Assembly (NCBI GenBank): GCA_963736235.1
Contig: CAVTOR010000024.1
Location: 1 to 64,000, forward strand
Length of the DNA stretch: 64,000 bases
Source of the DNA: CAVORB01 sp963736235
GTDB taxonomy: Bacteria; Pseudomonadota; Gammaproteobacteria; Chromatiales; Chromatiaceae
Direction of reading: 5' to 3'
Shown here: positions 44,397-52,242 of the stretch, piece after piece
Position numbering within the stretch: position 1 is the stretch's first letter
How the letters are laid out: every line of letters begins with the position of its first letter
Position numbers and translations under genes: made by a program
The notes under the pieces: generated by a model
What the model saw: only the letters and a program-made list of their open reading frames with translations
The model's database searches: none
Told to the model about the DNA's origin: nothing

Positions 44397-45471
44397 TCAG
44401 GAGGCGATCAACTGGCCGCGTTCCACGTGGAACACTCGGGCTGACGCCCCTAGCTCATTCAGTCGGCCTTCTTCAACCTGGGTCGTAGTGCCGAAAACCT
44501 GCGATTTGCTTGCCGAGAACAAGTCGAACAACGCACGTTGGTTCGAAGCATCAAGCTCGGAGGGAAAGTCATCCAGGAGCCAAATCGATCGCGGTAGCCC
44601 GCACGCCCTCGCCACTCTCTCCGCTGCGATCTGTACGAGGCAAACCGCCAGCTTTAGCTGCCCACGGGAAGCCAACCCCACCGACCCCTATCCCCCGTAT
44701 TAGAAGATCCGCTCTCGATGGTCCGTAGTAGGTAAAGCCGCGGTCCACGTCTTTCCTGTAGTGGCTTCGCAACAGATCCGATAAATGCGCATGTGGGGGC
44801 CAACCCCTGTCCAACCGTATCGATACGGGGGCTATACCTCCATTCAACTCGGAGTAGGCGTCGCTCAACCTACGCTGGAGGAGATCGACGTACAGAAAAC
44901 GTTTCGTGGTGATTTCGCGCGAACAGGCCAGGTAGGGCTCATCCCACACGGGACATCCAGCCCCGCCTGCCTTCAGCCATGCGTTTCGTTGCTGCTGGAT
45001 ACGCTTAAAGCGCTTTAGTGCAGGACCGTAAGACTGTTCCACGTGGAACAAATTCCAGTCCATAAATAGCCGCCGAATCTCTGGTCCGCTCTCGATCAGC
45101 TTCTGTGCGTTCTCCCCGACGACCCTCACTTGAGCCCTAGCGCCTCCTTCGCCTATCGTCCAAATGACGCCTTTCGCATTCGTCGCGTCTAGGGATGCAG
45201 ACTGTCTCTTCCCAAAATCAATCCGAATAGAACCGCCCTTTTCCGAACCAAAGCGTCCTGCAATCCGTGCCTCCCTCTGCCCCTCCTGCACCATACTTCC
45301 ATGTTTCGATCCGCGAAAACTTCGCCCGCGGGCAAGCAGATAAATCGCCTCCAGCAGGGTAGTCTTGCCTGCGCCATTGCCTCCTGTTATCCAATTGATC
45401 CTGCGGTCTGGCCGTAGAAGCAGACGCGAAATATTCCGCAGCGCGTTTACCTCCAAAGTCTCTAAATGCAA
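44397..45471 (-). CDS. recF: Recombination protein RecF (one apparent frameshift)
   Basis: An SMC-like ATPase that loads RecA at gaps with RecO and RecR. The first frame (from 45471) starts MHLETLEVNALRNI and has Walker A GGNGAGKTTLLEAIYLLARGRS, then YGPSRADLLIRG. The frame is lost around 44680-44695, within a series of G runs. The second frame continues with the signature SRGQLKLAVCLVQIA, the Walker B LLDDFPSELDASN and the end ARVFHVERGQL. Joined, it has about 358 residues, the usual length. I read the break as a sequence error. Two parS sites lie inside the gene. Confidence 0.92.
44419..44434. promoter_or_regulatory. parS: parS site (one mismatch)
   Basis: CGTTCCACGTGGAACA matches the ParB target TGTTCCACGTGGAACA in 15 of 16 bases and keeps the full core TTCCACGTGGAA. 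It lies in the 3' part of recF. Confidence 0.82.
45035..45050. promoter_or_regulatory. parS: parS site (perfect palindrome)
   Basis: TGTTCCACGTGGAACA, a perfect 16-base dyad identical to the form known for Pseudomonas parS. It lies within recF, about 1.6 kb from the dnaA-dnaN gap and 14 kb from parAB. Confidence 0.9.
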
Positions 45472-45551
45472 TCGAGGGGTCCCCTTGAATTACCCTCCGT
45501 TTGCTGGAGCACAACGTTAGACGAAGATCGCGATCAACGCGCTGCTCTTCC

Positions 45552-46652
45552 TCACAACCGCATGGGCATGACGACATAGGTCTCCCGATCGTCTTCCCGG
45601 CTTCGTAGAACCGCACTGCTATTTGAGTCGGTGAACTCAATCTCGACTTTATCCTTCTCCAGAACACCGAGCACGTCTAGCAGGTACCCGACGTTAAAGC
45701 CGACAGCCGTCGGCTCATCGCCATACTCGAGTTCCAACTCTTCTTCCGCCTCCTCTTGTTCCGGATTATGTGCCTGAAGCGCAAGCTGCCCTTCACCAAA
45801 GCTCAGCCTCACCCCCTTGTACTTTTCATTCGAAAGAATCGAGGTTCTCAGCAGCGCTTGCCGGAATGCGTCCCGATCTACCACCGCAGTCTTTCCGCTC
45901 GCGTGAGGAATCACCCGCTCATAGTCTGGGAATCTCCCATCCACGAGCTTTGAGGTTAAGATCGTGTCGTCTAGATATGCCCTAAACATGCGCTCCGTCA
46001 GGTCTATACGCACTGACTCGTCACCGCTACCAAGCAACCGATTGAATTCCAGCACGGTTTTTCGCGGAATAATCAATTGCAACGTGCCCTCAACATCCAC
46101 CGAAACTTCTTCTTCCAACTTGGCCAAACGGTGTCCATCTGTCGCCACAGCTAGCAAACGATCGGCGCGAACCTCCAGAAGCAAGCCATTCAAATAGTAC
46201 CGAACGTCTTGGTGCGCCATCGCAAATCCGGTTTTGTCGAACAGGCGCTTCAAGCGCCCCTGCTTAATCTCCAGCCGTTGATCACCGGTCTTGCCATCCA
46301 TCAGCGGAAAATCGGCTGCCGGGAGCGTGCTCAATGTAAACCGGCTTCTCCCACTCGATATGACCGCCCGCTCTCTTTCGACCTTGACCGCAATATCGGC
46401 GCCGTCGGGAATCGCTCTGCATATATCAATGAACTTCCGGGCTGGTAGCGTAGTTTCGCCTGCTTGTTCAATATCCGCTGAGAGCCGAGCCCTGATCTCG
46501 ACCTCCAGATCGGTTCCAGTTACCTGAACCGAACTATCTCCGGCAGATATCAACAAGTTCCCTAGAATCGGGAGCGTGTGGCGTCTCTCCACCACGCCTC
46601 CGACTTTGTTCAGTACCCGAATCAACGCATCTCGGTTCGCCCTGATATACAT
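45552..46652 (-). CDS. dnaN: DNA polymerase III sliding clamp (beta)
   Basis: The ring-shaped processivity factor of the replicative polymerase. It has 366 residues with three repeated domains. It starts MYIRANRDALIRVLNKVGGVV and has the family segments RHTLPILGNLLI, ALTDGHRLA-like VATDGHRLAKLEEEV, FPDYERVIP, and the C-terminal YVVMPMRL, which is close to the usual end. It lies between dnaA and recF in the classic order. Confidence 0.97.
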   Translation of the reverse strand: MYIRANRDALIRVLNKVGGVVERRHTLPILGNLLISAGDSSVQVTGTDLEVEIRARLSADIEQAGETTLPARKFIDICRAIPDGADIAVKVERERAVISSGRSRFTLSTLPAADFPLMDGKTGDQRLEIKQGRLKRLFDKTGFAMAHQDVRYYLNGLLLEVRADRLLAVATDGHRLAKLEEEVSVDVEGTLQLIIPRKTVLEFNRLLGSGDESVRIDLTERMFRAYLDDTILTSKLVDGRFPDYERVIPHASGKTAVVDRDAFRQALLRTSILSNEKYKGVRLSFGEGQLALQAHNPEQEEAEEELELEYGDEPTAVGFNVGYLLDVLGVLEKDKVEIEFTDSNSSAVLRSREDDRETYVVMPMRL

Positions 46653-46845
46653 AAGAACTCTCTTTAGTTTAAATCTTATAACTGTTATTAAGCACTGTGG
46701 ACAACTGGAGAGGTAGTATATTTATATATTTTTCAATAGGTTGCGTGGTTCCCTGAAAAGGAAAACTACACCCTATGGTTGTGCATGTCTTGTGGATAGA
46801 ATCGCCGTTTTGAGTTCCGGGAAGTTATACACAATGTTGCCCACA
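46653..46845. other. oriC: Candidate replication origin (oriC)
   Basis: The dnaA-dnaN gap contains three DnaA-box-like sequences: TGTGGACAA (46696-46704, one mismatch), TGTGGATAG (46791-46799, one mismatch) and TTATACACA (46825-46833, fits TTATNCACA). Between the first two lies an AT-only stretch, TATATTTATATATTTTTCAA (about 46718-46737), a good unwinding element. A fourth, perfect box lies upstream of dnaA at 48325. In the xanthomonads the origin lies in this gap; in Pseudomonas it lies upstream of dnaA. Position and motifs make this gap the better candidate. Confidence 0.68.
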
Positions 46846-48187
46846 TCATGACGTCAGGATTCTCAACAGGTTCTTATAGTCTTCCTCGATTCCCCCGTCG
46901 GTCTCACACAAGCTCCGTATCTTGCGCGTGGCATGTAGAACCGTGGTGTGGTCCCTTCCACCGAAGGCCTGACCGATTTCAGGCAAGCTATGTTTGGTCA
47001 ACTCTTTGGCGAGCGCCATGGCCACCTGCCGCGGTCGGGCGATGGAGCGACTGCGTTTCGCGGATAGCAGATCGGCGGTCCGGATTTTGTAGTATTCCGC
47101 AACGGTTTTCTGGATATTCTCGATGGTAACTTGCTTGTCCTGCGCCGCAAGCATGTCCCGCAGCGCTTCTTTCGCGAAGTCGAGATTGATCGCTTTGCCC
47201 GTGAACTGGGAATTCGCGACGAGTCGTTTCAGTGCGCCTTCCAGATCCCGGATATTGGATCGAATTCTCCGCCCGACGAAGAACCCCACGTCCTCCGGCA
47301 GCGTCACGCCAATCTGCGTTGCTTTGCTATGGAGAATCGCCACTCTCGTCTCCAGATCAGGCGGCTCGATCTGCACCGTCAACCCCCAGCCAAAGCGCGA
47401 TCTTAACCGTTCCTCCAGACCACTCACCTCTTTCGGGAAGCGATCGCTCGAGAGCACGATTTGCTGGCGTGACTCGAAAAGGGCGTTGAAGGTATGAAAG
47501 AATTCTTCCTGCGATCGCTCCTTGCCGGCGAAAAACTGCACGTCGTCGATGAGCAAGGCGTTGACGGAACGATAACGCTTCTTGAAGTCGTCAATCCGGT
47601 TGTGCTGAAGCGCTTTGACCATCTCGGCGACAAAACGCTCTGAATGCAAGTAGACGACTGTCGCGGTTGGGGCTTTTGTCCAAAACCATGTTTCCCACGG
47701 CGTGCATCAAGTGCGTCTTGCCAAGTCCGACGCCGCCATAGATGAACAAGGGGTTGTATGCGGTTCCGGGATTCGTCCCGATCTGCATGGATGCGGCTCG
47801 TGCAATCTGGTTCGACTTGCCCTCAACGAACGTGCCGAACGTGAAATCTGCATTCAGATTGCCGTCGGCCCGTCGTAAGTCGACTTCAGGAGCCAATCCA
47901 GCGTTGACGAGCGCGGGTGGGTTGTCGCTCGCCGCCTTTCCCCCCCGACGCAGCGATCCGATCTCGAACGCGACGGTCCCGATCCTGCCCCTACTGAACC
48001 GGCTGCACGCGTCGATGATCCGTTGCTCGTAATGTTGCCTCACCCAATCCTTGACAAAGCGGTTGGGGGCAAATAATCGCATGCAGCCGTCTTCTTCGGC
48101 TGCTTGCAGGGGCAAAATCCAAGTATTGTATTCCGCCGACGTCAAGTCACCTTTCAACAGTGACACGCATTGGTCCCACACTGCCAC
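46846..48187 (-). CDS. dnaA: Replication initiator DnaA (one apparent frameshift)
   Basis: Binds DnaA boxes and opens oriC. It starts at GTG 48187, nine bases after GGGGAGG, as VAVWDQCVSLLKGDL (domain I). The AAA+ domain has NPLFIYGGVGLGKTHLMHAVG. The frame breaks at a run of four G (47669-47672, plus strand). Removing one base gives KSPTATVVYLHSERFVAEMV, the expected sequence. The second frame then has ALLIDDVQFFAGKERSQEEFF, RDLEGALKRL and the domain IV signature QAFGGRDHTTVLHATRKI. Joined length is about 447 residues, which is normal. An essential gene with a one-base homopolymer shift is most likely a sequence error. Confidence 0.95.
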
Positions 48188-48324
48188 GGTCCTATGCCTC
48201 CCCGAAGGCGGATGCCTGCGACGCAGAGATGAAGCTGTGTTTCGAGCCTGTTGTACTCGGCTCCGCTTGCCACAGCGTGCCTTCGCAGCCCCTTGTTGCC
48301 GAAGTCTATCCTGGTTTCGGGAAG

Positions 48325-48333
48325 TTATCCACA
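48325..48333. promoter_or_regulatory. DnaA box upstream of dnaA
   Basis: TTATCCACA, a perfect consensus box, about 140 bases before the dnaA start. The same context CGGGAAGTTAT precedes the box at 46825. It probably serves dnaA autoregulation or origin function. Confidence 0.8.
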
Positions 48334-48362
48334 GACGGAAATCCGAAAACAGCCATACCGCG

Positions 48363-48391
48363 TTGACCTACGCATTGCGGAAAAATATAAT
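48363..48391 (+). promoter_or_regulatory. Promoter of rpmH
   Basis: TTGACC (48363-48368), 17-base spacer, TATAAT (48386-48391): a near-consensus sigma-70 promoter about 67 bases before rpmH. Confidence 0.88.
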
Positions 48392-48457
48392 CCGACGTCT
48401 TTTTCCAGTGATCCTGCGTGGTCTTCACGACCGCGCTTTCGTCGGGGATATAGCGTC

Positions 48458-48592
48458 ATGAAGCAAACGTTCCAACCGAGCCGCTTGAAGCGCGCGCGCA
48501 CCCATGGTTTCCGCGCCAGAATGTCGACTCGAAACGGCCGCAAGGTGTTGAAATCGCGCCGTGCCAAGGGCCGCGCTCGGCTGACATCCTGA
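48458..48592 (+). CDS. rpmH: 50S ribosomal protein L34
   Basis: A 44-residue, very basic ribosomal protein. It starts MKQTFQPSRLKRARTHGF and has the conserved RMSTRNGRKVLKSRRAKGR. The first gene of the rpmH-rnpA-yidD-yidC-mnmE series, directly behind a strong promoter and divergent from dnaA. Its stop overlaps the probable start region of rnpA. Confidence 0.98.
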   Translation: MKQTFQPSRLKRARTHGFRARMSTRNGRKVLKSRRAKGRARLTS

Positions 48593-48975
48593 TTCGCGGG
48601 GACCTTCCCTCTGGGGACAGTTATCGTCTGCCGGCGTACGCCCGCCTCCGAAGGCCCGGTGACTTCCGTCATGTCTTCGCGAAGCCGTCCAAATCTACGG
48701 ACGAGTACTTCACCGTACTCGCGCGCGACAATGGTGGCAGACCGGCGCGCTTGGGCTTGGCGATTTCCAAGAAGTGCGCGCCACGGGGCGTCGACCGTAA
48801 TCGACTGAAACGCGTCGCACGCGAAAGTTTCCGACGCAACCGCTCAGCGCTGAAGGGTTTGGATTGCGTGATACTTTGTCGTCGAGGCGCTGTTCACTCC
48901 CAGAACCACAGCCTTTTTACGGCGCTCTCCCGCCACTGGATACGCATCTGCGATCAGCTATGCGACGCATTTTGA
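48589..48975 (+). CDS. rnpA: Ribonuclease P protein component (start uncertain)
   Basis: The protein subunit of RNase P, which trims tRNA 5' ends. The frame contains the whole family sequence: RLRRPGDFRHVFAKP, YFTVLARDNG, then ARLGLAISKKCAPRGVDRNRLKR with the RNR signature and SFRR. No ATG, GTG or TTG lies upstream of RLRR in this frame; the first TTG (48751) would cut off a third of the domain. A CTG at 48589 overlaps the rpmH stop (CTGA) and gives 128 residues, the usual length. Either CTG is used or a base is wrong near the start. The 3' end overlaps yidD. Confidence 0.88.
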   Translation: MIRGDLPSGDSYRLPAYARLRRPGDFRHVFAKPSKSTDEYFTVLARDNGGRPARLGLAISKKCAPRGVDRNRLKRVARESFRRNRSALKGLDCVILCRRGAVHSQNHSLFTALSRHWIRICDQLCDAF

Positions 48976-49196
48976 TTGCCCTGATCAGAGGCTACCAGTA
49001 CCTCATCAGCCCCTTGCTCGGCAATCACTGCCGCTTCTACCCAAGCTGTTCTCACTACGCCGTGGAGGCGATCGACCGCCACGGCCCGGTGCGGGGTGCT
49101 TGGTTAGCGCTTCGCCGGCTATCGAGATGTCACCCTTGGCATGCAGGGGGCTTCGACCCGGTTCCAGACAAAACGGACCCAACACCCAATGGATAA
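48960..49196 (+). CDS. yidD: Membrane protein insertion efficiency factor YidD
   Basis: A 78-residue protein that helps YidC insert membrane proteins. ATG 48960 gives MRRILIALIRGYQYLISPLLG (amphipathic helix), then the conserved Cys motif NHCRFYPSCSHYAVEAI, HGPVRGAWLALRRLSRCHPW and GGFDPVP. It overlaps rnpA by 16 bases and yidC by 8. The frame is open further upstream but only over rnpA. Confidence 0.95.
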   Translation: MRRILIALIRGYQYLISPLLGNHCRFYPSCSHYAVEAIDRHGPVRGAWLALRRLSRCHPWHAGGFDPVPDKTDPTPNG

Positions 49197-50868
49197 CGTA
49201 CGCCTCATCCTTTTCTTCGGCCTCGCCGTGGTGCTGCTTCTAATCTACCAAGCGTGGGTTCAGGATTACGGTCCAATCAACGCGCGGCCCGCGCCAACGG
49301 CGCAGGAGTCCCCGACCGGGAGCCCAACGGCCTTGCCCACGGCCGTTCCCGACGCTGTTCCGACGCCCGCGGCGCCGGTTTCATCCGCTGTGTCCCCCGC
49401 CTCCGATAGCGCTGTAACCGCTGACACGGGAGCGCCGATCCAGGTTGAGACTGACCTCCTGCGTCTGGAGATCTCGCCGCAGGGCGGAACGCTCTCCAAC
49501 GTATGGCTCAAGGATTACGCCGTAAACCCAGAGAATCCCGACGTCCCGTTTCAGCTGCTGAAGCCGCAGCCACCCAACATGTTTATCGCCCAGTCGGGTT
49601 TGCTGGGTGGCGACGCCGGTCAACTGCCCACCCATGAAGCCCTGTTCTCAAGCGCGAAGACCTCGTATGCCATGGCTCCCGACGAGGACACGTTAGAGGT
49701 AGAGCTTCTCTGGACCCACCCGTCCGGTGTGGAGGTCAGCAAGCGTTACCGCTTCGAGCGGCAAAGCTACGTGATTAACGTGGTTCAGGAGGTTCGCAAC
49801 GCGACCGGATCGCCAGTCGTGGCCCGGACGTACAACCAACTGCAGCGCACCGAGCTATACGATCCCAATAAATCGAGCTTCATCTACACCTACACGGGAG
49901 GTGTGTACTACAGCCCGGAAGAGAAGTACGAAAAGGTCTCGTTCGACGACATGCGCTCGCAGAAGCTCGAGCGCCAAGTCACCGATGGTTGGATCGCGAT
50001 GATCCAGCACTATTTCATGGCCGCCTGGATACCCCCGCGCTCTGAGCCCGAAACCTTCTACACCAACGTCCTAGGCGATGCCCGCTACATCATCGGGAGC
50101 TACTCGGACCCAGTCACCGTCGCCGCCGATGGATCCCACGTCTTTGAGCAGCAACTGTTCGTCGGTCCCAAGCTTCAAGATACCCTGGCGTCCATTGCTC
50201 CCGGGTTGGAGCTTGCCGTCGACTACGGCTGGTTGACCATCCTCGCGGAGCCTATTTTCTGGTTACTCGACCAGATCCACTCGGTGGTTGGAAACTGGGG
50301 CTGGGCGATCATCATCCTCACCATCCTGATCAAGGCGGCCTTCTACAAGCTCTCCGAGACGAGCTACAAGTCCATGGCCAACATGCGCAAATTTACGCCG
50401 CGCATCCAAGCCCTCAAGGATCGTTATGGCGACGACAAGCAGCGTCTCAATCAGGCCATGATGGAGATCTACAAGAAAGAGAAGATCAACCCCTTGGGCG
50501 GATGTCTGCCGATCGTGGTCCAGATCCCAGTATTCATCGCCCTCTACTGGGTCCTGCTCGAGAGCGTCGAGTTGCGGGACGCACCCTTCGCCCTCTGGAT
50601 ACAGAATCTGTCCGAGCCGGACCCGTTCTTCGTGCTGCCGCTGATCATGGGCGTTTCGATGTTCATTCAGCAGAAGCTCAATCCCGCGCCACCGGATCCC
50701 ATCCAGGCAAAGGTGATGATGAGTCTCCCGTTCGTATTTACGGTGTTCTTCGCCTTCTTCCCGGCCGGTCTGGTGCTCTACTGGGTCGTGAACAACATCC
50801 TGTCCATCGCCCAGCAGTGGTACATCACTCGCAAGATTGAGCAAGCGCCGACCAGGTCCAGGAGTTGA
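49189..50868 (+). CDS. yidC: Membrane protein insertase YidC
   Basis: The inner-membrane insertase, working alone or with SecYEG. From ATG 49189 it has 559 residues: the first helix MDNVRLILFFGLAVVLLLIYQAW, a Pro/Ala/Thr-rich linker, a large periplasmic beta domain (about 80-345) and then the conserved core with five membrane helices (about 350-545). The core includes NWGWAIIILTILIKAAFYKLS, INPLGGCLPIVVQIPVFIALYW and FPAGLVLYWVVNNILSIAQQW. It has the gammaproteobacterial form with the long periplasmic domain. Confidence 0.97.
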   Translation: MDNVRLILFFGLAVVLLLIYQAWVQDYGPINARPAPTAQESPTGSPTALPTAVPDAVPTPAAPVSSAVSPASDSAVTADTGAPIQVETDLLRLEISPQGGTLSNVWLKDYAVNPENPDVPFQLLKPQPPNMFIAQSGLLGGDAGQLPTHEALFSSAKTSYAMAPDEDTLEVELLWTHPSGVEVSKRYRFERQSYVINVVQEVRNATGSPVVARTYNQLQRTELYDPNKSSFIYTYTGGVYYSPEEKYEKVSFDDMRSQKLERQVTDGWIAMIQHYFMAAWIPPRSEPETFYTNVLGDARYIIGSYSDPVTVAADGSHVFEQQLFVGPKLQDTLASIAPGLELAVDYGWLTILAEPIFWLLDQIHSVVGNWGWAIIILTILIKAAFYKLSETSYKSMANMRKFTPRIQALKDRYGDDKQRLNQAMMEIYKKEKINPLGGCLPIVVQIPVFIALYWVLLESVELRDAPFALWIQNLSEPDPFFVLPLIMGVSMFIQQKLNPAPPDPIQAKVMMSLPFVFTVFFAFFPAGLVLYWVVNNILSIAQQWYITRKIEQAPTRSRS

Positions 50869-50898
50869 CACCGACTCACGGCAAGTGGGTCGAGCCTA

Positions 50899-52242
50899 GT
50901 GCAATCGGAGACCATCGCGGCATTGGCCACGCCGCCGGGCTACGGCGGTGTTGGCATTGTCCGCGTTTCGGGGGTGTTGGCCGGCGCGATCGCGCGCGGC
51001 GTCCTCGGCGAGCTGCCAGCTCCCCGGTTCGCGACCTTGGCGCGGTTTCGTGAGCAGGACGGTCAGCTCGTCGACCAGGGTATCGCCCTTTTCTTCCCCG
51101 CGCCCGCCTCCTTCACCGGTGAGGATGTCCTCGAGCTACAAGGACACGGCGGTCCGGTGGTCATGGACATGCTGTTGCGCCGGGTCGTAGAGCTCGGCGC
51201 CCGGCTCGCCCGTCCGGGAGAGTTCAGCGAGCGGGCCTTTCTCAACGGCAAGCTCGATCTTGCGCAGGCAGAGGCCACCGCCGACCTGATCGAGAGCTCG
51301 ACGGAGGCCGCGGTGCGGTCGGCCGTACGCACGCTTCAGGGTCACTTTTCACAACGCGTGCGCTCCCTCGTCGACGACCTCATCAGGCTTCGCACCTTCG
51401 TCGAGGCAGCACTGGATTTTCCCGACGAGGACGTGGATTTCCTGGCCGATTCCCATGTAGCCGCGGATTTGCGTGAGCTGCTCGAGCAGACGCGCCGCAT
51501 CAAGGCAAGCGCCCGCCAGGGCCAGCTCATGCGAGAGGGCCTCACAGTCGTCATCGCCGGTCCGCCGAATGCCGGGAAGTCCAGCCTCCTCAATGCCCTG
51601 TCCGGTACCGAAGCGGCCATCGTCACCGAAATACCCGGCACCACGCGCGACGTCCTTCGCCAGCAGATTCAGATCGACGGCATGCCGCTGCACATCGTTG
51701 ATACCGCGGGTCTGCGGCACGCTGCGGACATTGTCGAACGCGAGGGTATCCGACGCGCCGAGTACGAGATCGCGCAAGCGGACCTCGTACTCTGGGTCTA
51801 TGACGCAATGGCCGATCCGGATCATGCGCGCTTCGACTCCGATCGTCTCCCCGAAGGGATCGGGGTCACCTTCGTGCGCAACAAGATCGACGGAACGGGG
51901 GATTCGCCGGGTCGCTTCGATGCCTCGCCGAGTCCCGAGATCCGGATCTCGGCCCGCACCGGAGCGGGACTGGACGCGCTGCGTGACCACCTCAAGAAGG
52001 TTGCCGGTTTTCACGGCAGCGGCGAAGGTATGTTTCTCGCCCGGCGCCGGCACCTCGATGCCCTCCAAAGAGCACTTGTCCACCTGAACTCGGCCGCCCA
52101 AGCGCTCGACCATAGGGTAGCCGCCGAGTTGATGGCGGAGGACCTGCGACAGGCTCAGCACGCGCTGGGCGAGATTACCGGTGAGTTCACCTCGGATGAC
52201 CTGCTAGGAAGGATCTTCGCCAGCTTCTGTATCGGAAAGTGA
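50899..52242 (+). CDS. mnmE: tRNA modification GTPase MnmE
   Basis: With MnmG it makes the 5-carboxymethylaminomethyl group on wobble uridine. It starts at GTG 50899 and has 447 residues. The N-terminal folate-binding domain starts ETIAALATPPGYGGVGIVR; the G domain has Walker A GPPNAGKSSLLNAL, switch EIPGTTRD, DTAGLR and NKID; the C-terminus ends in the catalytic FCIGK. Its 3' end overlaps the end of the convergent transglutaminase gene by 39 bases. Its partner mnmG lies 4 kb downstream. Confidence 0.97.
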   Translation: MQSETIAALATPPGYGGVGIVRVSGVLAGAIARGVLGELPAPRFATLARFREQDGQLVDQGIALFFPAPASFTGEDVLELQGHGGPVVMDMLLRRVVELGARLARPGEFSERAFLNGKLDLAQAEATADLIESSTEAAVRSAVRTLQGHFSQRVRSLVDDLIRLRTFVEAALDFPDEDVDFLADSHVAADLRELLEQTRRIKASARQGQLMREGLTVVIAGPPNAGKSSLLNALSGTEAAIVTEIPGTTRDVLRQQIQIDGMPLHIVDTAGLRHAADIVEREGIRRAEYEIAQADLVLWVYDAMADPDHARFDSDRLPEGIGVTFVRNKIDGTGDSPGRFDASPSPEIRISARTGAGLDALRDHLKKVAGFHGSGEGMFLARRRHLDALQRALVHLNSAAQALDHRVAAELMAEDLRQAQHALGEITGEFTSDDLLGRIFASFCIGK

